From Piscinibacter sp. (GTDB lineage Bacteria; Pseudomonadota; Gammaproteobacteria; Burkholderiales; Burkholderiaceae_C), in NCBI GenBank assembly GCA_019635485.1, contig JAHBZL010000036.1:1-54373 (forward strand): 54,373 nucleotides of DNA, read 5' to 3'. How positions within the stretch are numbered: the stretch's first letter is position 1; every line of letters begins with the position of its first letter. Of the stretch, positions 18,168-27,421 are shown piece by piece. Both the position numbers and the translations under genes were made by a program. The notes beneath the pieces are model-generated. The model did no database searches. It saw only the letters and a program-made list of their open reading frames with translations, and was not told where the DNA came from.

Positions 18168-19328
18168 TCACCAGACGGCCGAGCTCATCTTCAGCGTCCA
18201 GGCACCGCGCGTGGCCTGGTACACGCCGATCGCCGGGTTGGCCTGCTCGCCATCGGCGCCGAAGCGCATGGTCTGCGTGACCCAGGTGACCGGGTCGATC
18301 GTCTTCAGCGTGCGGTTCAGGTCCTCGGGCTGCACCGAGCGCGCACGGCGGATCGCGTCCGCCACGGCGAACATGCCGTCGTAGGCATAGTGCGCGGCCC
18401 ACACCGGGTCGCTGTTGAAGGCCTTGCGGAATTCGGACAGGAACTTCGCGCCCTGGCCGAAGTCGCGCACGTCCAGCGCGCTGGAGACCACGTAGGTGGC
18501 ACGGAACGGCAGCTCGGTGGCCGCCACCTTGTTGGTCTTCGCCGGGTTGGACAGCAGCACCGTCATCTCGGTCCAGGCCTCGGCCTTCAGCGCCTCGGCC
18601 AGCGCCAGCAGCTGCGCCTCGCGCAGCACGGCGAACAGCAGGCCGACCTTGGCCTCCTTGAGCTTGCGCGCGAACGCCGCGAAGTCGCGCGACTTCGGAT
18701 CGATCTTCTCGGCCACCGCCATCTCCAGCTTAGCCTGGGTCGCGCTCTTGACCAGGTCCTCGCGCACGCCGCGCCCGTAGACCGAGTCCTCGTTGATCAC
18801 GGCGGCGCGCATGCCCGCGGCGACACTCGCACCGTAGCTCGCCAGCGCCTGCGCCTGCATCGCGTCGCTGGCCACCAGGCGGAACACGTTGCCGCCGCCC
18901 TGCGTGGTCACTTCCTTCGCGCTGGAGGTGGTGATGACCGGCAGCTGCCGCGTCGCGTAGACGGGCAGGCCGCCGAGCGTGACGTCCGACGCCAGGTGAC
19001 CGAACACGACGCTCACGCCCTGGTCGAGCAGCTGCTGCGCGGCCGCCTTGGCGCCTTCCGCCGATCCCTTGTCGTCGGCGGAGATCACCTCGAAGCGCAC
19101 GTCGTGGCCGTCGACCTTGTAGCCCTCGCGGTGCAGCGCGTCGACGGCGAGCTTGACGCCGTTCAGGATGTCGTTGCCACGGTTGCCCGACGGACCCGAC
19201 AGCGTCGTGCCGACGCCGATCTTGATCGTCTCCGGCACGCTGCGGCCGCAGCCGGCGAGGCCGAACGCGGCCAGTCCGGCGGTCAGCGCCAGCACCTGCC
19301 GGCGCGCGAGTTTTTGTTTCGTCTCCAT
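18168..19328 (-). CDS. Orphan branched-chain amino acid-type ABC substrate-binding lipoprotein
   Basis: 386 residues, Peripla_BP_6 (LivJ-like) fold: KIGVGTTLSGPSGNRGNDILNGVKLAVD at the start, GLPVYATRQLPVITTSSAKEVT in the hinge area and WAAHYAYDGMFAVADAIRRA near the end. The leader carries twin arginines (ARRQVLALTAG) and the lipobox LAGC (Cys 27), so it is exported, possibly through Tat, and lipid-anchored. No permease or ATPase genes flank it, so it either serves a transporter encoded elsewhere or a sensory function. It abuts the hydrolase gene stop-to-stop with no spacing. Ligand unknown. Confidence 0.9.
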   Translation of the reverse strand: METKQKLARRQVLALTAGLAAFGLAGCGRSVPETIKIGVGTTLSGPSGNRGNDILNGVKLAVDALHREGYKVDGHDVRFEVISADDKGSAEGAKAAAQQLLDQGVSVVFGHLASDVTLGGLPVYATRQLPVITTSSAKEVTTQGGGNVFRLVASDAMQAQALASYGASVAAGMRAAVINEDSVYGRGVREDLVKSATQAKLEMAVAEKIDPKSRDFAAFARKLKEAKVGLLFAVLREAQLLALAEALKAEAWTEMTVLLSNPAKTNKVAATELPFRATYVVSSALDVRDFGQGAKFLSEFRKAFNSDPVWAAHYAYDGMFAVADAIRRARSVQPEDLNRTLKTIDPVTWVTQTMRFGADGEQANPAIGVYQATRGAWTLKMSSAVW

Positions 19329-19482
19329 GTCAAGCCTCCACTTGCGGGTGGCGCATGGTCCGCCAAAGCGCGGCGGCATGGCACGCCGCGCCGCGGCCCG
19401 CCCGACGGCGGCGCGCCATTGTTCACGGTCGGATTTCGCGCCCGGGCGGCTACATTGGCGGCCACCGCCGAACGGAGGCTCC

Positions 19483-21114
19483 ATGTTTGTCTGGCTGAAC
19501 CGCGTCGACCAGCACGTGCCCGTGCGCTACTTCGCCTGGCTGGCCTGCGCCGTGCTGCTGCTGCTGGCCACCTTCACCTGGGTCGCATTCGGCGTCGGCG
19601 GCGGCTGGGCGCTGCTGTTCCTGGCGCTGACGCTGCTGGGCGTGCGCGACACGCAGCAGTCGCGCCACTCGGTGCTGCGCAACTACCCGGTGATCGGCCA
19701 CCTGCGTTTCCTGCTCGAGTACATCCGCCCCGAACTGCGCCAGTACTTCATCGAGGGCGACAACGAAGCGGCGCCGTTCTCGCGCCAGCAGCGCTCGCTG
19801 GTCTACGCGCGCGCCAAGGGGGAGCCGGACAAGCGGCCGTTCGGCACGCAGATGGACGTCGGCGCGGTGGGCTACGAGTGGATCAACCATTCGCTGCAGC
19901 CGAGCACGCTGCCGACACACGACTTCCGCGTCGTGGTCGGCGACGGCCGCCCGAAGCCGTACGCCGCCAGCATCTTCAACATCTCGGCGATGAGCTTCGG
20001 CGCGCTGTCGGCCCATGCGGTCCTCGCGCTGAACGCCGGCGCGAAGCGCGGCAACTTCGCGCACGACACCGGCGAGGGCTCGATCAGCCGTCACCACCGC
20101 GTGCACGGCGGCGACCTGATCTGGGAGATCGGCTCGGGCTACTTCGGCTGCCGCGCCGGCGACGGCAGCTTCGACGCGGAGCGCTTCGCCGAGAACGCGA
20201 CGCTCGAGCAGGTGAAGATGATCGAGCTGAAGCTGAGCCAGGGCGCCAAGCCGGGTCACGGCGGCGTGCTGCCGGGGGCGAAGGTGACGCCGGAGATCGC
20301 CGAGGCGCGCGGCATCCCCGTCGGCGTGGACTGCGTGTCGCCGTCCGCGCACAGCGCGTTCTCGACGCCGCTCGAGATGATGCAGTTCATCGAGCGGCTG
20401 CGCGAGCTGTCCGGCGGCAAGCCGACCGGCTTCAAGCTGTGCATCGGCCACCCGTGGGAGTGGTTCGCCCTCGCCAAGGCGATGCTGGAGACGGGCATCG
20501 TGCCGGACTTCATCGTGGTCGACGGCGCCGAGGGCGGCACCGGTGCCGCGCCGCTGGAGTTCACCAACCACGTCGGCGCGCCGCTGCAGGAGGGCCTGCT
20601 GCTCGTGCACAACACGCTGGTCGGCCTGAACCTGCGCGAGCGCATCCGCATCGGCTGCGCCGGCAAGGTGATCAGCGCGTTCGACATCGCGCGCATGACG
20701 GCGCTGGGCGCGGACTGGTGCAACTCGGCGCGCGGCTTCATGTTCGCGCTCGGTTGCATCCAGTCGCAGAGCTGCCACACCGACCACTGCCCGACCGGCG
20801 TGGCCACGCAGGACCCGCTGCGCCAGCAGGCGCTGGTCGTGCCGCTCAAGAGCGAGCGCGTCTACAACTACCACCAGCAGACGCTGCACGCGCTGCAGGA
20901 GCTGGTGCAGGCCGCCGGACTGCAGCACCCGCGCGAGATCAGCGCCGGCCACATCGTGCGGCGGACCTCGGACCACGGCGTCAAGCTGCTGTCCAACCTG
21001 CTGCCATTCGTCGAGCCCGGATCGCTGCTCTCCGGCGAATCGCCGCACCAGGTGTTCCGCCTGTACTGGCCGCAGGCACGCGCCGACAGCTTCGCGCCGG
21101 CCTCCTCTGCCTGA
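19483..21114 (+). CDS. Membrane-anchored glutamate synthase-like FMN/Fe-S protein
   Basis: 543 residues. Two N-terminal membrane helices (about 18-34 and 36-52) precede a glutamate synthase catalytic domain (about 150-500). FMN-binding elements (ISAMSFGALS, GAEGGTGAAP, GCAGKVISAFDIARMTALGADWCNSARGFM) and the 3Fe-4S ligands Cys 425-x5-Cys 431-x4-Cys 436 (GCIQSQSCHTDHC) are all present. The glutaminase domain and the C-terminal GXGXG domain of true GltB are absent, so ammonia-producing glutamine hydrolysis cannot occur here; the physiological substrate is unknown. ATG 19483 follows GGAGG. Widespread in Proteobacteria as a stand-alone gene. Confidence 0.9.
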   Translation: MFVWLNRVDQHVPVRYFAWLACAVLLLLATFTWVAFGVGGGWALLFLALTLLGVRDTQQSRHSVLRNYPVIGHLRFLLEYIRPELRQYFIEGDNEAAPFSRQQRSLVYARAKGEPDKRPFGTQMDVGAVGYEWINHSLQPSTLPTHDFRVVVGDGRPKPYAASIFNISAMSFGALSAHAVLALNAGAKRGNFAHDTGEGSISRHHRVHGGDLIWEIGSGYFGCRAGDGSFDAERFAENATLEQVKMIELKLSQGAKPGHGGVLPGAKVTPEIAEARGIPVGVDCVSPSAHSAFSTPLEMMQFIERLRELSGGKPTGFKLCIGHPWEWFALAKAMLETGIVPDFIVVDGAEGGTGAAPLEFTNHVGAPLQEGLLLVHNTLVGLNLRERIRIGCAGKVISAFDIARMTALGADWCNSARGFMFALGCIQSQSCHTDHCPTGVATQDPLRQQALVVPLKSERVYNYHQQTLHALQELVQAAGLQHPREISAGHIVRRTSDHGVKLLSNLLPFVEPGSLLSGESPHQVFRLYWPQARADSFAPASSA

Positions 21115-21205
21115 GGGTCGACCCGCCACCGGGTCGCGGGATGCAGCACGCAGGGGCCGGCATCGACAATCCCTATGTCCGATCCCTGCGCCGCGCGCCC
21201 CTCTC

Positions 21206-21835
21206 ATGTCCCGCATCTTCCTGATCGTCAACGACCCCCTGGTGGCGGGTCGCATGCGCAGCCTGATCGACGCGCAGGGGGGCTGGCAGGCGGTGGGCTG
21301 GGCGGCCACGCTGGCCCAGGCACGGAGCTCGCTCGCGGCCGCGCGGCCGGACCTCGTGCTGGCCGACCTGCAGCTGGCCGATGGCTGGTCCAGCACGCTG
21401 CTCGCCGAGCTGACCGGCAGCGCCCGCTACGGGCGACCGAAGTCGCTGGTGATCACGCTCTCGCTGGACGACTCGCAGCTGCTCGAGGCGCTGTGCAGCG
21501 GCGCGGACGGCTACTTCGTGCAGGGCCAGTCGCCCCAGGCGCTGGTGGCCGCGATCGAGCAGACGCTGGCCGGTGGCGCCGAGATGGCGCCGGCGATCGC
21601 CCGGCAGGTGAAGGCGCACTTCGAAGCGACGCCGCCCGCCGCCGACGACGACCCGCTGCGCCCGAGCGGCAGCGAACGCCTGATGCTGCAGTGGATCGCC
21701 GAGGGCTTCCTGCCCCACGAGATCGCACGCGACCTGCGCATCACCCCGCGCGAGGTGGCGCAACGCGTGCGGCAGCTGTACCGCAAGCTGCAGTTCGATC
21801 GCCGCACCGCGGCACTGTCGCTGAAGCTGGCCTGA
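21206..21835 (+). CDS. LuxR/NarL-type response regulator-like protein
   Basis: 209 residues. A receiver-like domain (about 1-120) keeps the phospho-acceptor position Asp 54 in LVLADLQLADG, but the usual acidic pair is reduced to Asn 9-Asp 10 in LIVNDPLV, so phosphorylation may be weak or absent. A LuxR helix-turn-helix follows (about 148-205: SERLMLQWIAEGFLPHEIARDLRITPREVAQRVRQLYRKL). No histidine kinase gene is adjacent. It starts 91 bases after the glutamate synthase-like gene and converges on the GST gene 24 bases away. Target genes are unknown. Confidence 0.85.
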   Translation: MSRIFLIVNDPLVAGRMRSLIDAQGGWQAVGWAATLAQARSSLAAARPDLVLADLQLADGWSSTLLAELTGSARYGRPKSLVITLSLDDSQLLEALCSGADGYFVQGQSPQALVAAIEQTLAGGAEMAPAIARQVKAHFEATPPAADDDPLRPSGSERLMLQWIAEGFLPHEIARDLRITPREVAQRVRQLYRKLQFDRRTAALSLKLA

Positions 21836-21859
21836 GCGGCCCGGGAAAGCCGGCCGGGC

Positions 21860-22477
21860 TCAGGTCGGCGGGCGCGTGTCGATGAAACTCTGCCGCGCGT
21901 TGAGCTTCTCGGCGAGCTTGGCGAGGTTCGGGTGCGTCTCGCGCCAGGCGATCTGCGGGAATCGGAAGTCGAGGTAGCCGAGCGCGCAGCCGACCGCGAT
22001 GTCGGCCAGCGACAGGTGGATGCCGCCGCACCACGGCCGGTCCGCCAGCCCGGTGCTCATGGCCACGAGGGCGCCGTGCACGCGGCTCATCTGGCGGTCG
22101 ATCCAGGCCTGGCTGCGCTCGCCCTCGCCCCGGCCGGGCCAGGTGGCCTCCAGGCGGGCGAGGATGGCCGCATCGATCAGGCCGTCCGCCAGCGCCTCCC
22201 AGGTGCGCACCTCGGTGCGCTCGCGTCCGGCTTCGGGAATCAGGCGGCTGACCGGCGAGCGGGTGTCGACGAATTCGACGATCACGCGCGAGTCGAACAC
22301 CGCCTCGCCCCCTTCCAGCACCAGGCACGGCACCTTGCCGAGCGGGTTCGACTTGAGGATGCCGGTCTCGTTCCAGACATCCTCCAGCTCGAACTGGTAG
22401 TCCAGCTTCTTCTCGGCCAGCACGATGCGCACCTTGCGGACGTACGGGCTGGTGAGCGCCCCGATGAGTTTCATCAT
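21860..22477 (-). CDS. Glutathione S-transferase family protein
   Basis: 205 residues (two adjacent ATG codons; 22474 would give 204). The N-terminal thioredoxin-like domain begins MKLIGALTSPYVRKVRI, where the serine of TSPYVRK is the catalytic residue of many bacterial GSTs, and continues to the cis-proline region GKVPCLVLEGG and FDSRVIVEFVD. The helical C-terminal domain includes LSLADIAVGCALGYLDFR. Likely a YfcF/GstA-like detoxification enzyme acting in the cytosol. The reversed TAGAAT at 22512-22517 may be its -10 box. It is divergent from the DUF898 gene. Confidence 0.88.
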   Translation of the reverse strand: MMKLIGALTSPYVRKVRIVLAEKKLDYQFELEDVWNETGILKSNPLGKVPCLVLEGGEAVFDSRVIVEFVDTRSPVSRLIPEAGRERTEVRTWEALADGLIDAAILARLEATWPGRGEGERSQAWIDRQMSRVHGALVAMSTGLADRPWCGGIHLSLADIAVGCALGYLDFRFPQIAWRETHPNLAKLAEKLNARQSFIDTRPPT

Positions 22478-22489
22478 GCTGCGGGTCTT

Positions 22490-22504
22490 TGGCTTCCCTG
22501 TTGC
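22490..22504 (+). promoter_or_regulatory. Possible sigma-54 promoter of DUF898 gene
   Basis: TTGGC-N7-TTGCA keeps the GG-N10-GC core of an RpoN promoter, 85 bases upstream of ATG 22590. Only eight core bases match, and it partly underlies the GST gene's own control region, so chance is possible. Confidence 0.35.
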
Positions 22505-22589
22505 AAATCATTCTAGCCAACGGCGCCGTGTGGTCGCGATGGTAGAGTGGCCGGCGCAGAGGGAGCGCCGGCCCACCGGCAAGCAAAAC

Positions 22590-23798
22590 ATGAACCTGCC
22601 CGCAGCGGACCCGGCGCCGTCCACGCAGCCGTGGCGCGAGAGCGAACCCGAGGCGCCGGAGCACCGGCTGGCGATCCGCTTCACCGGCTCGGGCAGCGAG
22701 TATTTCCGGATCTGGATCGTCAACCTGCTGCTCACGCTGGTCACGCTGGGGCTGTACCTCCCCTGGGCCAAGGTGCGCCGGCTGCGCTACTTCTACGGCA
22801 ACACCCAGGTCGGCGGGCACCCGCTGGGGTTCCATGCCAACCCCTGGCGCATGCTACGCGGCTACCTGCTGGTGGCGCTGATGCTGGTGCTGTACTCGGT
22901 CGCCGGCCACTTCTCGCCGACGGCGGGCTTCGCGGCGTTCGTGATCGTCGCGGCGATCTGGCCGGCACTGCTGAAGGCCTCGCTGCAGTTCCGCCTCGCC
23001 AACACCAGCTGGCGCGGCCTGCGCTTCCGCTTCCGCGGCTCGGTGCGCGACGCCTACATGGCGCTGCTGCCCTGGTTCGTGCCCGGCGGCCTGATCGTCG
23101 GTTCGCTGGTGGCGGTGCCGGACCAGGAGCACCCGCCGGTCTGGTACGGCTTCCTGACGCTCGGCGTGATCGGCACGCTGTTCTGCCTCGTGCCCTGGCT
23201 GTGGTGGAAACTGAAGAAGTACCAGCACGACCACTACGCCTACGGCCCCGAGCAGACGCAGCTGCGCACGGGCCCGGGCTCGTTCTACGGCGTGTTCGCC
23301 GAGACGCTGGGCATCGGTGCGGCCGGCGGCACGGTCGTCGTGCTGATCGCGGTGGTCCTCGTGTTCGGCGTGACCGCGCTGGGCGTGTTCTCCGGGGATG
23401 CCGGATCGCGGCCGGGCAAGGCCGTGGCCTTCGCGATCGGCCTGCTCGGCTTCCTCGTCGCCATGCTGGCGATGCAGCTTGTGCCGCGCCCTTATTTCAC
23501 CGCGCGCATGCAGAACCTGCTGTGGTCGCGCACCGCCAGCCATTCGGTCGGGTTCGAGAGCCGGCTGCGCTTCTGGCCGCTGTTTGGCCTGACGCTGAAG
23601 AACTGGCTGCTGATGGTGCTGACGCTCGGCCTGTACTGGCCCTTCGCCGCGGTGGCCATGCAGCGCATGCGCATGGAAGCGATGCAGGTGGTGGCACGCA
23701 TCGACCCGCAGACCCTGGTCGACGCGCACGGGGCCAGCGAGGGTGACGCCGCCGGCGACGCGGCCGGCGACCTGTTCGGCCTGGACATCGGGTTGTGA
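22590..23798 (+). CDS. DUF898 (YjgN-like) polytopic membrane protein
   Basis: 402 residues. The family signature LAIRFTGSGSEYFRIWIVNLLLTLVTLGLYLPWAKVRRLRYFYGNT opens the protein, and the related LTLKNWLLMVLTLGLYWPFAAVAMQRMR recurs near the C-terminus, showing the internal duplication typical of YjgN. About eight membrane helices are seen. The extreme C-terminus has a short tandem repeat (GDAAGDAAGD). Function is unknown; the family is often followed, as here, by an M48 peptidase gene. I chose ATG 22590 because it places the conserved domain at residue 28 and avoids an unlikely leader. Confidence 0.9.
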   Translation: MNLPAADPAPSTQPWRESEPEAPEHRLAIRFTGSGSEYFRIWIVNLLLTLVTLGLYLPWAKVRRLRYFYGNTQVGGHPLGFHANPWRMLRGYLLVALMLVLYSVAGHFSPTAGFAAFVIVAAIWPALLKASLQFRLANTSWRGLRFRFRGSVRDAYMALLPWFVPGGLIVGSLVAVPDQEHPPVWYGFLTLGVIGTLFCLVPWLWWKLKKYQHDHYAYGPEQTQLRTGPGSFYGVFAETLGIGAAGGTVVVLIAVVLVFGVTALGVFSGDAGSRPGKAVAFAIGLLGFLVAMLAMQLVPRPYFTARMQNLLWSRTASHSVGFESRLRFWPLFGLTLKNWLLMVLTLGLYWPFAAVAMQRMRMEAMQVVARIDPQTLVDAHGASEGDAAGDAAGDLFGLDIGL

Positions 23799-23802
23799 AT
23801 CC

Positions 23803-23840
23803 GCCCCCGCAGCGCCTGCGGACCGGCGGCGCCGGATCCA
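23803..23840. repeat. Truncated copy of GC-rich intergenic repeat
   Basis: Carries the ends of the repeat seen in full at 49268-49350 (CAGCGCCTGCG and GGACCGGCGG..CCGGATCC) but lacks the central C-run/G-run hairpin. It occupies most of the 63-base gap between the DUF898 and M48 genes. Confidence 0.55.
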
Positions 23841-23861
23841 CGGCGATGGCCTGACCCCGGC

Positions 23862-24890
23862 ATGGACGGCCTGGCGGTCGACTACTTCGACGGGCGCAGC
23901 GCCCGCGCCGTGCCGGCGCGGCTGAGCTTCGACGGCGCCTCGCTGCACCTGCGCGGCGAGAACCTCGAACGGCAGTTCGCGCCGCGCGAGCTGCGCTGGC
24001 CGGAGCGCACGCGCCACGGCGTGCGGGTGGCGGAGCTGCCGGACGGCGCGTCGCTGCACTGTGCGGACGGCGCGGCCTGGGACGCCTTTGCCCGGCACTG
24101 CGGCCGCGGCGAGGGCTGGGTGGTGCGCGCGCAGCAGAGCTGGCGCTGGGTGCTGGCCAGCGCGCTGGCCACCATGGCGCTGCTGGCCGCGCTCTACGTC
24201 TGGGGCATCCCGGCGGCCGCGCAGGCCGCGCTCGCGCTGGTGCCGCTCGAGGTGGACCGGCAGATCGGCGCGGCCGCGCTCGAGCAGCTCGACGAGGAGC
24301 TGCTCAAGCCCAGCCGCATCGACGCCCTCCAGCAGCGGCGCACGCGCGACGCGTTCGCGCAGGCGCTCGCCGCGCAGCCGCCGGGCACGCTGCCGGCGGT
24401 GCGCGTCGAGTTCCGCAGCAGCAACCTCGGCCCGAACGCCTTCGCGCTGCCGGACGGCACCCTCGTGCTGACCGACGAGCTGTTCATCCTCGCCGACGGC
24501 GACGCCGACATGATCACCGGGGTGCTGGCCCACGAACTCGGGCATGTGCGGTACCGGCACGGCATGCGCATGCTGCTGCAGGCGAGCGCGGTCGGCGTGC
24601 TGGCGAGCATCGTCGTCGGCGACTTCAACTCGCTGCTGGCGGCCGCGCCGGTCGTGCTCGGCCAGGCCGGTTATTCGCGCGATGCCGAGCGCGAGGCGGA
24701 TGCCGAGTCGGCCCGGCTGCTGCGCGATGCCGGCCTGTCGCCGGCCGTGATGGCCGCGTTCTTCGAGAAGATGGCCCGGCGCGAAGGCGGCGCGACGCCG
24801 CTGGCGCCGCTGGGCATCGCGATCGGCTCGCACCCGGCCGACGCGGAGCGCATCGCGTTCTTCCGCGCCGCCGCGGCTCAGAAGCTGTGA
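23862..24890 (+). CDS. M48 family membrane metalloprotease
   Basis: 342 residues. A soluble N-terminal region (1-90) is followed by one membrane helix (about 95-118) and a peptidase domain with the zinc motif HELGH (224-228) and third-ligand motif EREAD (276-280), so the catalytic site is complete. The domain order matches the M48 proteins paired with YjgN/DUF898 in Proteobacteria, which may act in membrane protein quality control like HtpX or as periplasmic proteases; topology suggests an external catalytic domain. The last three codons and the stop lie inside a 161-bp palindromic element, so the C-terminus (QKL) may have been set by its insertion. Confidence 0.9.
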   Translation: MDGLAVDYFDGRSARAVPARLSFDGASLHLRGENLERQFAPRELRWPERTRHGVRVAELPDGASLHCADGAAWDAFARHCGRGEGWVVRAQQSWRWVLASALATMALLAALYVWGIPAAAQAALALVPLEVDRQIGAAALEQLDEELLKPSRIDALQQRRTRDAFAQALAAQPPGTLPAVRVEFRSSNLGPNAFALPDGTLVLTDELFILADGDADMITGVLAHELGHVRYRHGMRMLLQASAVGVLASIVVGDFNSLLAAAPVVLGQAGYSRDAEREADAESARLLRDAGLSPAVMAAFFEKMARREGGATPLAPLGIAIGSHPADAERIAFFRAAAAQKL

Positions 24891-25040
24891 ATGAACCCGG
24901 CGCACCCGAGCGGGCCGACAGAACGCGGCCAATCTAGGCGCAAAGCACAGCCATAGCTCGCGCTATGGCGAGCATTTGCAACGACGAGTGGCCGCGTTCT
25001 GGCGCGACGAGCGGGGGTGGCGGGTTCGTTCACAGCTTCT
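24880..25040. repeat. 161-bp imperfect palindromic element between convergent genes
   Basis: The two halves are inverted copies centred at 24960. Ends AGAAGCTGTGAAYGAACCC match in 18 of 19 positions, the internal block AGAACGCGGCCA matches 12 of 12, and the centre CCATAGC-N4-GCTATGG is perfect. The less conserved stretches between differ. The element supplies the stop codon of the M48 gene and touches the stop of codA. It could be a MITE-like insertion, or a large bidirectional terminator. Confidence 0.75.
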
Positions 25041-26308
25041 CAGCGCTGAACGCGCCAGTCGACGCTGGCCGGGCGCTCCGGCAGCGACAGCGCCGCGGTC
25101 GCCGCCGGCGTACGTGCCAGCACACGACCGCCGCGCACCACCAGCAGCCGTGTCGCGCGCAGCCGGATCGCCTCGACCGGGTCGGCCGCCTGCAGCAGCA
25201 CGAAGTCGGCCGGCGCGCCGACCGCGAGCTCCGCAGGACGGCCCAGCACCCGCGCGGCGTTCACGGTCACCGCGTCGAAGCAGGCGCGCATCTGCGCCTG
25301 CGAGGTCATCTGCGCGACGTGCAGGCCCATCGCCGCGACCTCCAGCATGTCGGCGCTGCCGAGCGAGTACCACGGATCCATCACGCAGTCGTGCCCGAAC
25401 GCCACGTTCACGCCGGCAGCCAGCAGCTCCGGCACGCGCGTCATGCCGCGCCGCTTCGGGTAGCTGTCGTGCCGGCCCTGCAGCGTGATGTTGATCAGCG
25501 GGTTGGCCACCGCATGCAACTGCGCCTCGGCCATCAGCGGCAGCAGCTTGGACACGTAGTAGTTGTCCATCGAGTGCATCGAGGTCAGGTGCGACCCCGT
25601 CACACGGCCGTGCAGGCCGAGCCGCTGGGTGTGGAAGGCGAGTGTCTCGACGTGGCGCGAGTGCGGGTCGTCGCTCTCGTCGCAATGCATGTCGACCCGC
25701 AGGCCGCGCTCGGCCGCCAGCTCGCACAGGATGCGCACGCTCTCGGCGCCGTCGGCCATCGTGCGCTCGAAGTGCGGGATGCCGCCGACCACGTCGACGC
25801 CCTTGTCGAGCGCGCGCTTCAGGTTGGCCAGCGCGGTCGGGCTGCGCAGCAGGCCATCCTGCGGGAAGGCGACCAGCTGCAGGTCGAGGTAGGGCCGTAC
25901 ACGCTCGCGCACGTGCAGCAGCGCCTCGACGGCGAGCAGGCGGTCGTCGCAGACATCGACGTGCGAGCGGATCGACAGCAGCCCCTTCGCGACGGCCCAG
26001 TCGCAGTACTGCAGCGCACGCTCGACCAGCGCCTCCTGCGTCAGCTGCGGCTTCAGCTCGCCCCACAGCGCGATGCCCTCCAGCAGCGTGCCGCTGCGGT
26101 TGACGCGCGGCAGCCCGTAGGAGAGCGTGGCGTCCATGTGGAAGTGGGCGTCGACGAACGGCGGGCTGAGCAGTTGCCCGGCCGCGTCGACGGTTTCCAC
26201 CCCCGCGGGCGCGGGCAGCTTCGGCCCGAGCGCGGCGATGCGGCCGCCCTGCACCAGCAGGTCGATGCCGGTGCGGCCGTCGGGCAGGTTGGCGTTGGTG
26301 ATCAGCAT
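25040..26308 (-). CDS. codA: Cytosine deaminase
   Basis: 422 residues. It deaminates cytosine to uracil and ammonia. Metal and catalytic residues of E. coli CodA are all present with a shift of about six: His 55 and His 57 (DAHFHMD), Gln 150 (FPQDG), His 208 and Glu 211 (DMHCDES), His 240 (GSHLTSMHS) and Asp 307 (FGHDCVMDPWY). The segments NPLINITLQGRHDSYPKRRG and DPWYSLG are nearly diagnostic. ATG 26308 follows GGAGG. The product uracil would feed UPRT (upp), encoded 0.4 kb away on the same strand, making a local cytosine-to-UMP salvage route. No cytosine permease gene is seen. Confidence 0.95.
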   Translation of the reverse strand: MLITNANLPDGRTGIDLLVQGGRIAALGPKLPAPAGVETVDAAGQLLSPPFVDAHFHMDATLSYGLPRVNRSGTLLEGIALWGELKPQLTQEALVERALQYCDWAVAKGLLSIRSHVDVCDDRLLAVEALLHVRERVRPYLDLQLVAFPQDGLLRSPTALANLKRALDKGVDVVGGIPHFERTMADGAESVRILCELAAERGLRVDMHCDESDDPHSRHVETLAFHTQRLGLHGRVTGSHLTSMHSMDNYYVSKLLPLMAEAQLHAVANPLINITLQGRHDSYPKRRGMTRVPELLAAGVNVAFGHDCVMDPWYSLGSADMLEVAAMGLHVAQMTSQAQMRACFDAVTVNAARVLGRPAELAVGAPADFVLLQAADPVEAIRLRATRLLVVRGGRVLARTPAATAALSLPERPASVDWRVQR

Positions 26309-26318
26309 GGGAACTTGA

Positions 26319-26738
<420 letters not shown>

Positions 26739-26744
26739 GGCGCG

Positions 26745-27377
<633 letters not shown>

Positions 27378-27421
27378 CGTGCGCTCCTTCGCGCAGGAGC
27401 ATAGCGCGCCGGCTGCGGCCG

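Noticed and set aside
19311-19320. A T-run (TTTTTGTTT) as a terminator
   Set aside because: It lies inside the start of the binding lipoprotein gene (encoding KQK codons on the minus strand) and no stem precedes it.
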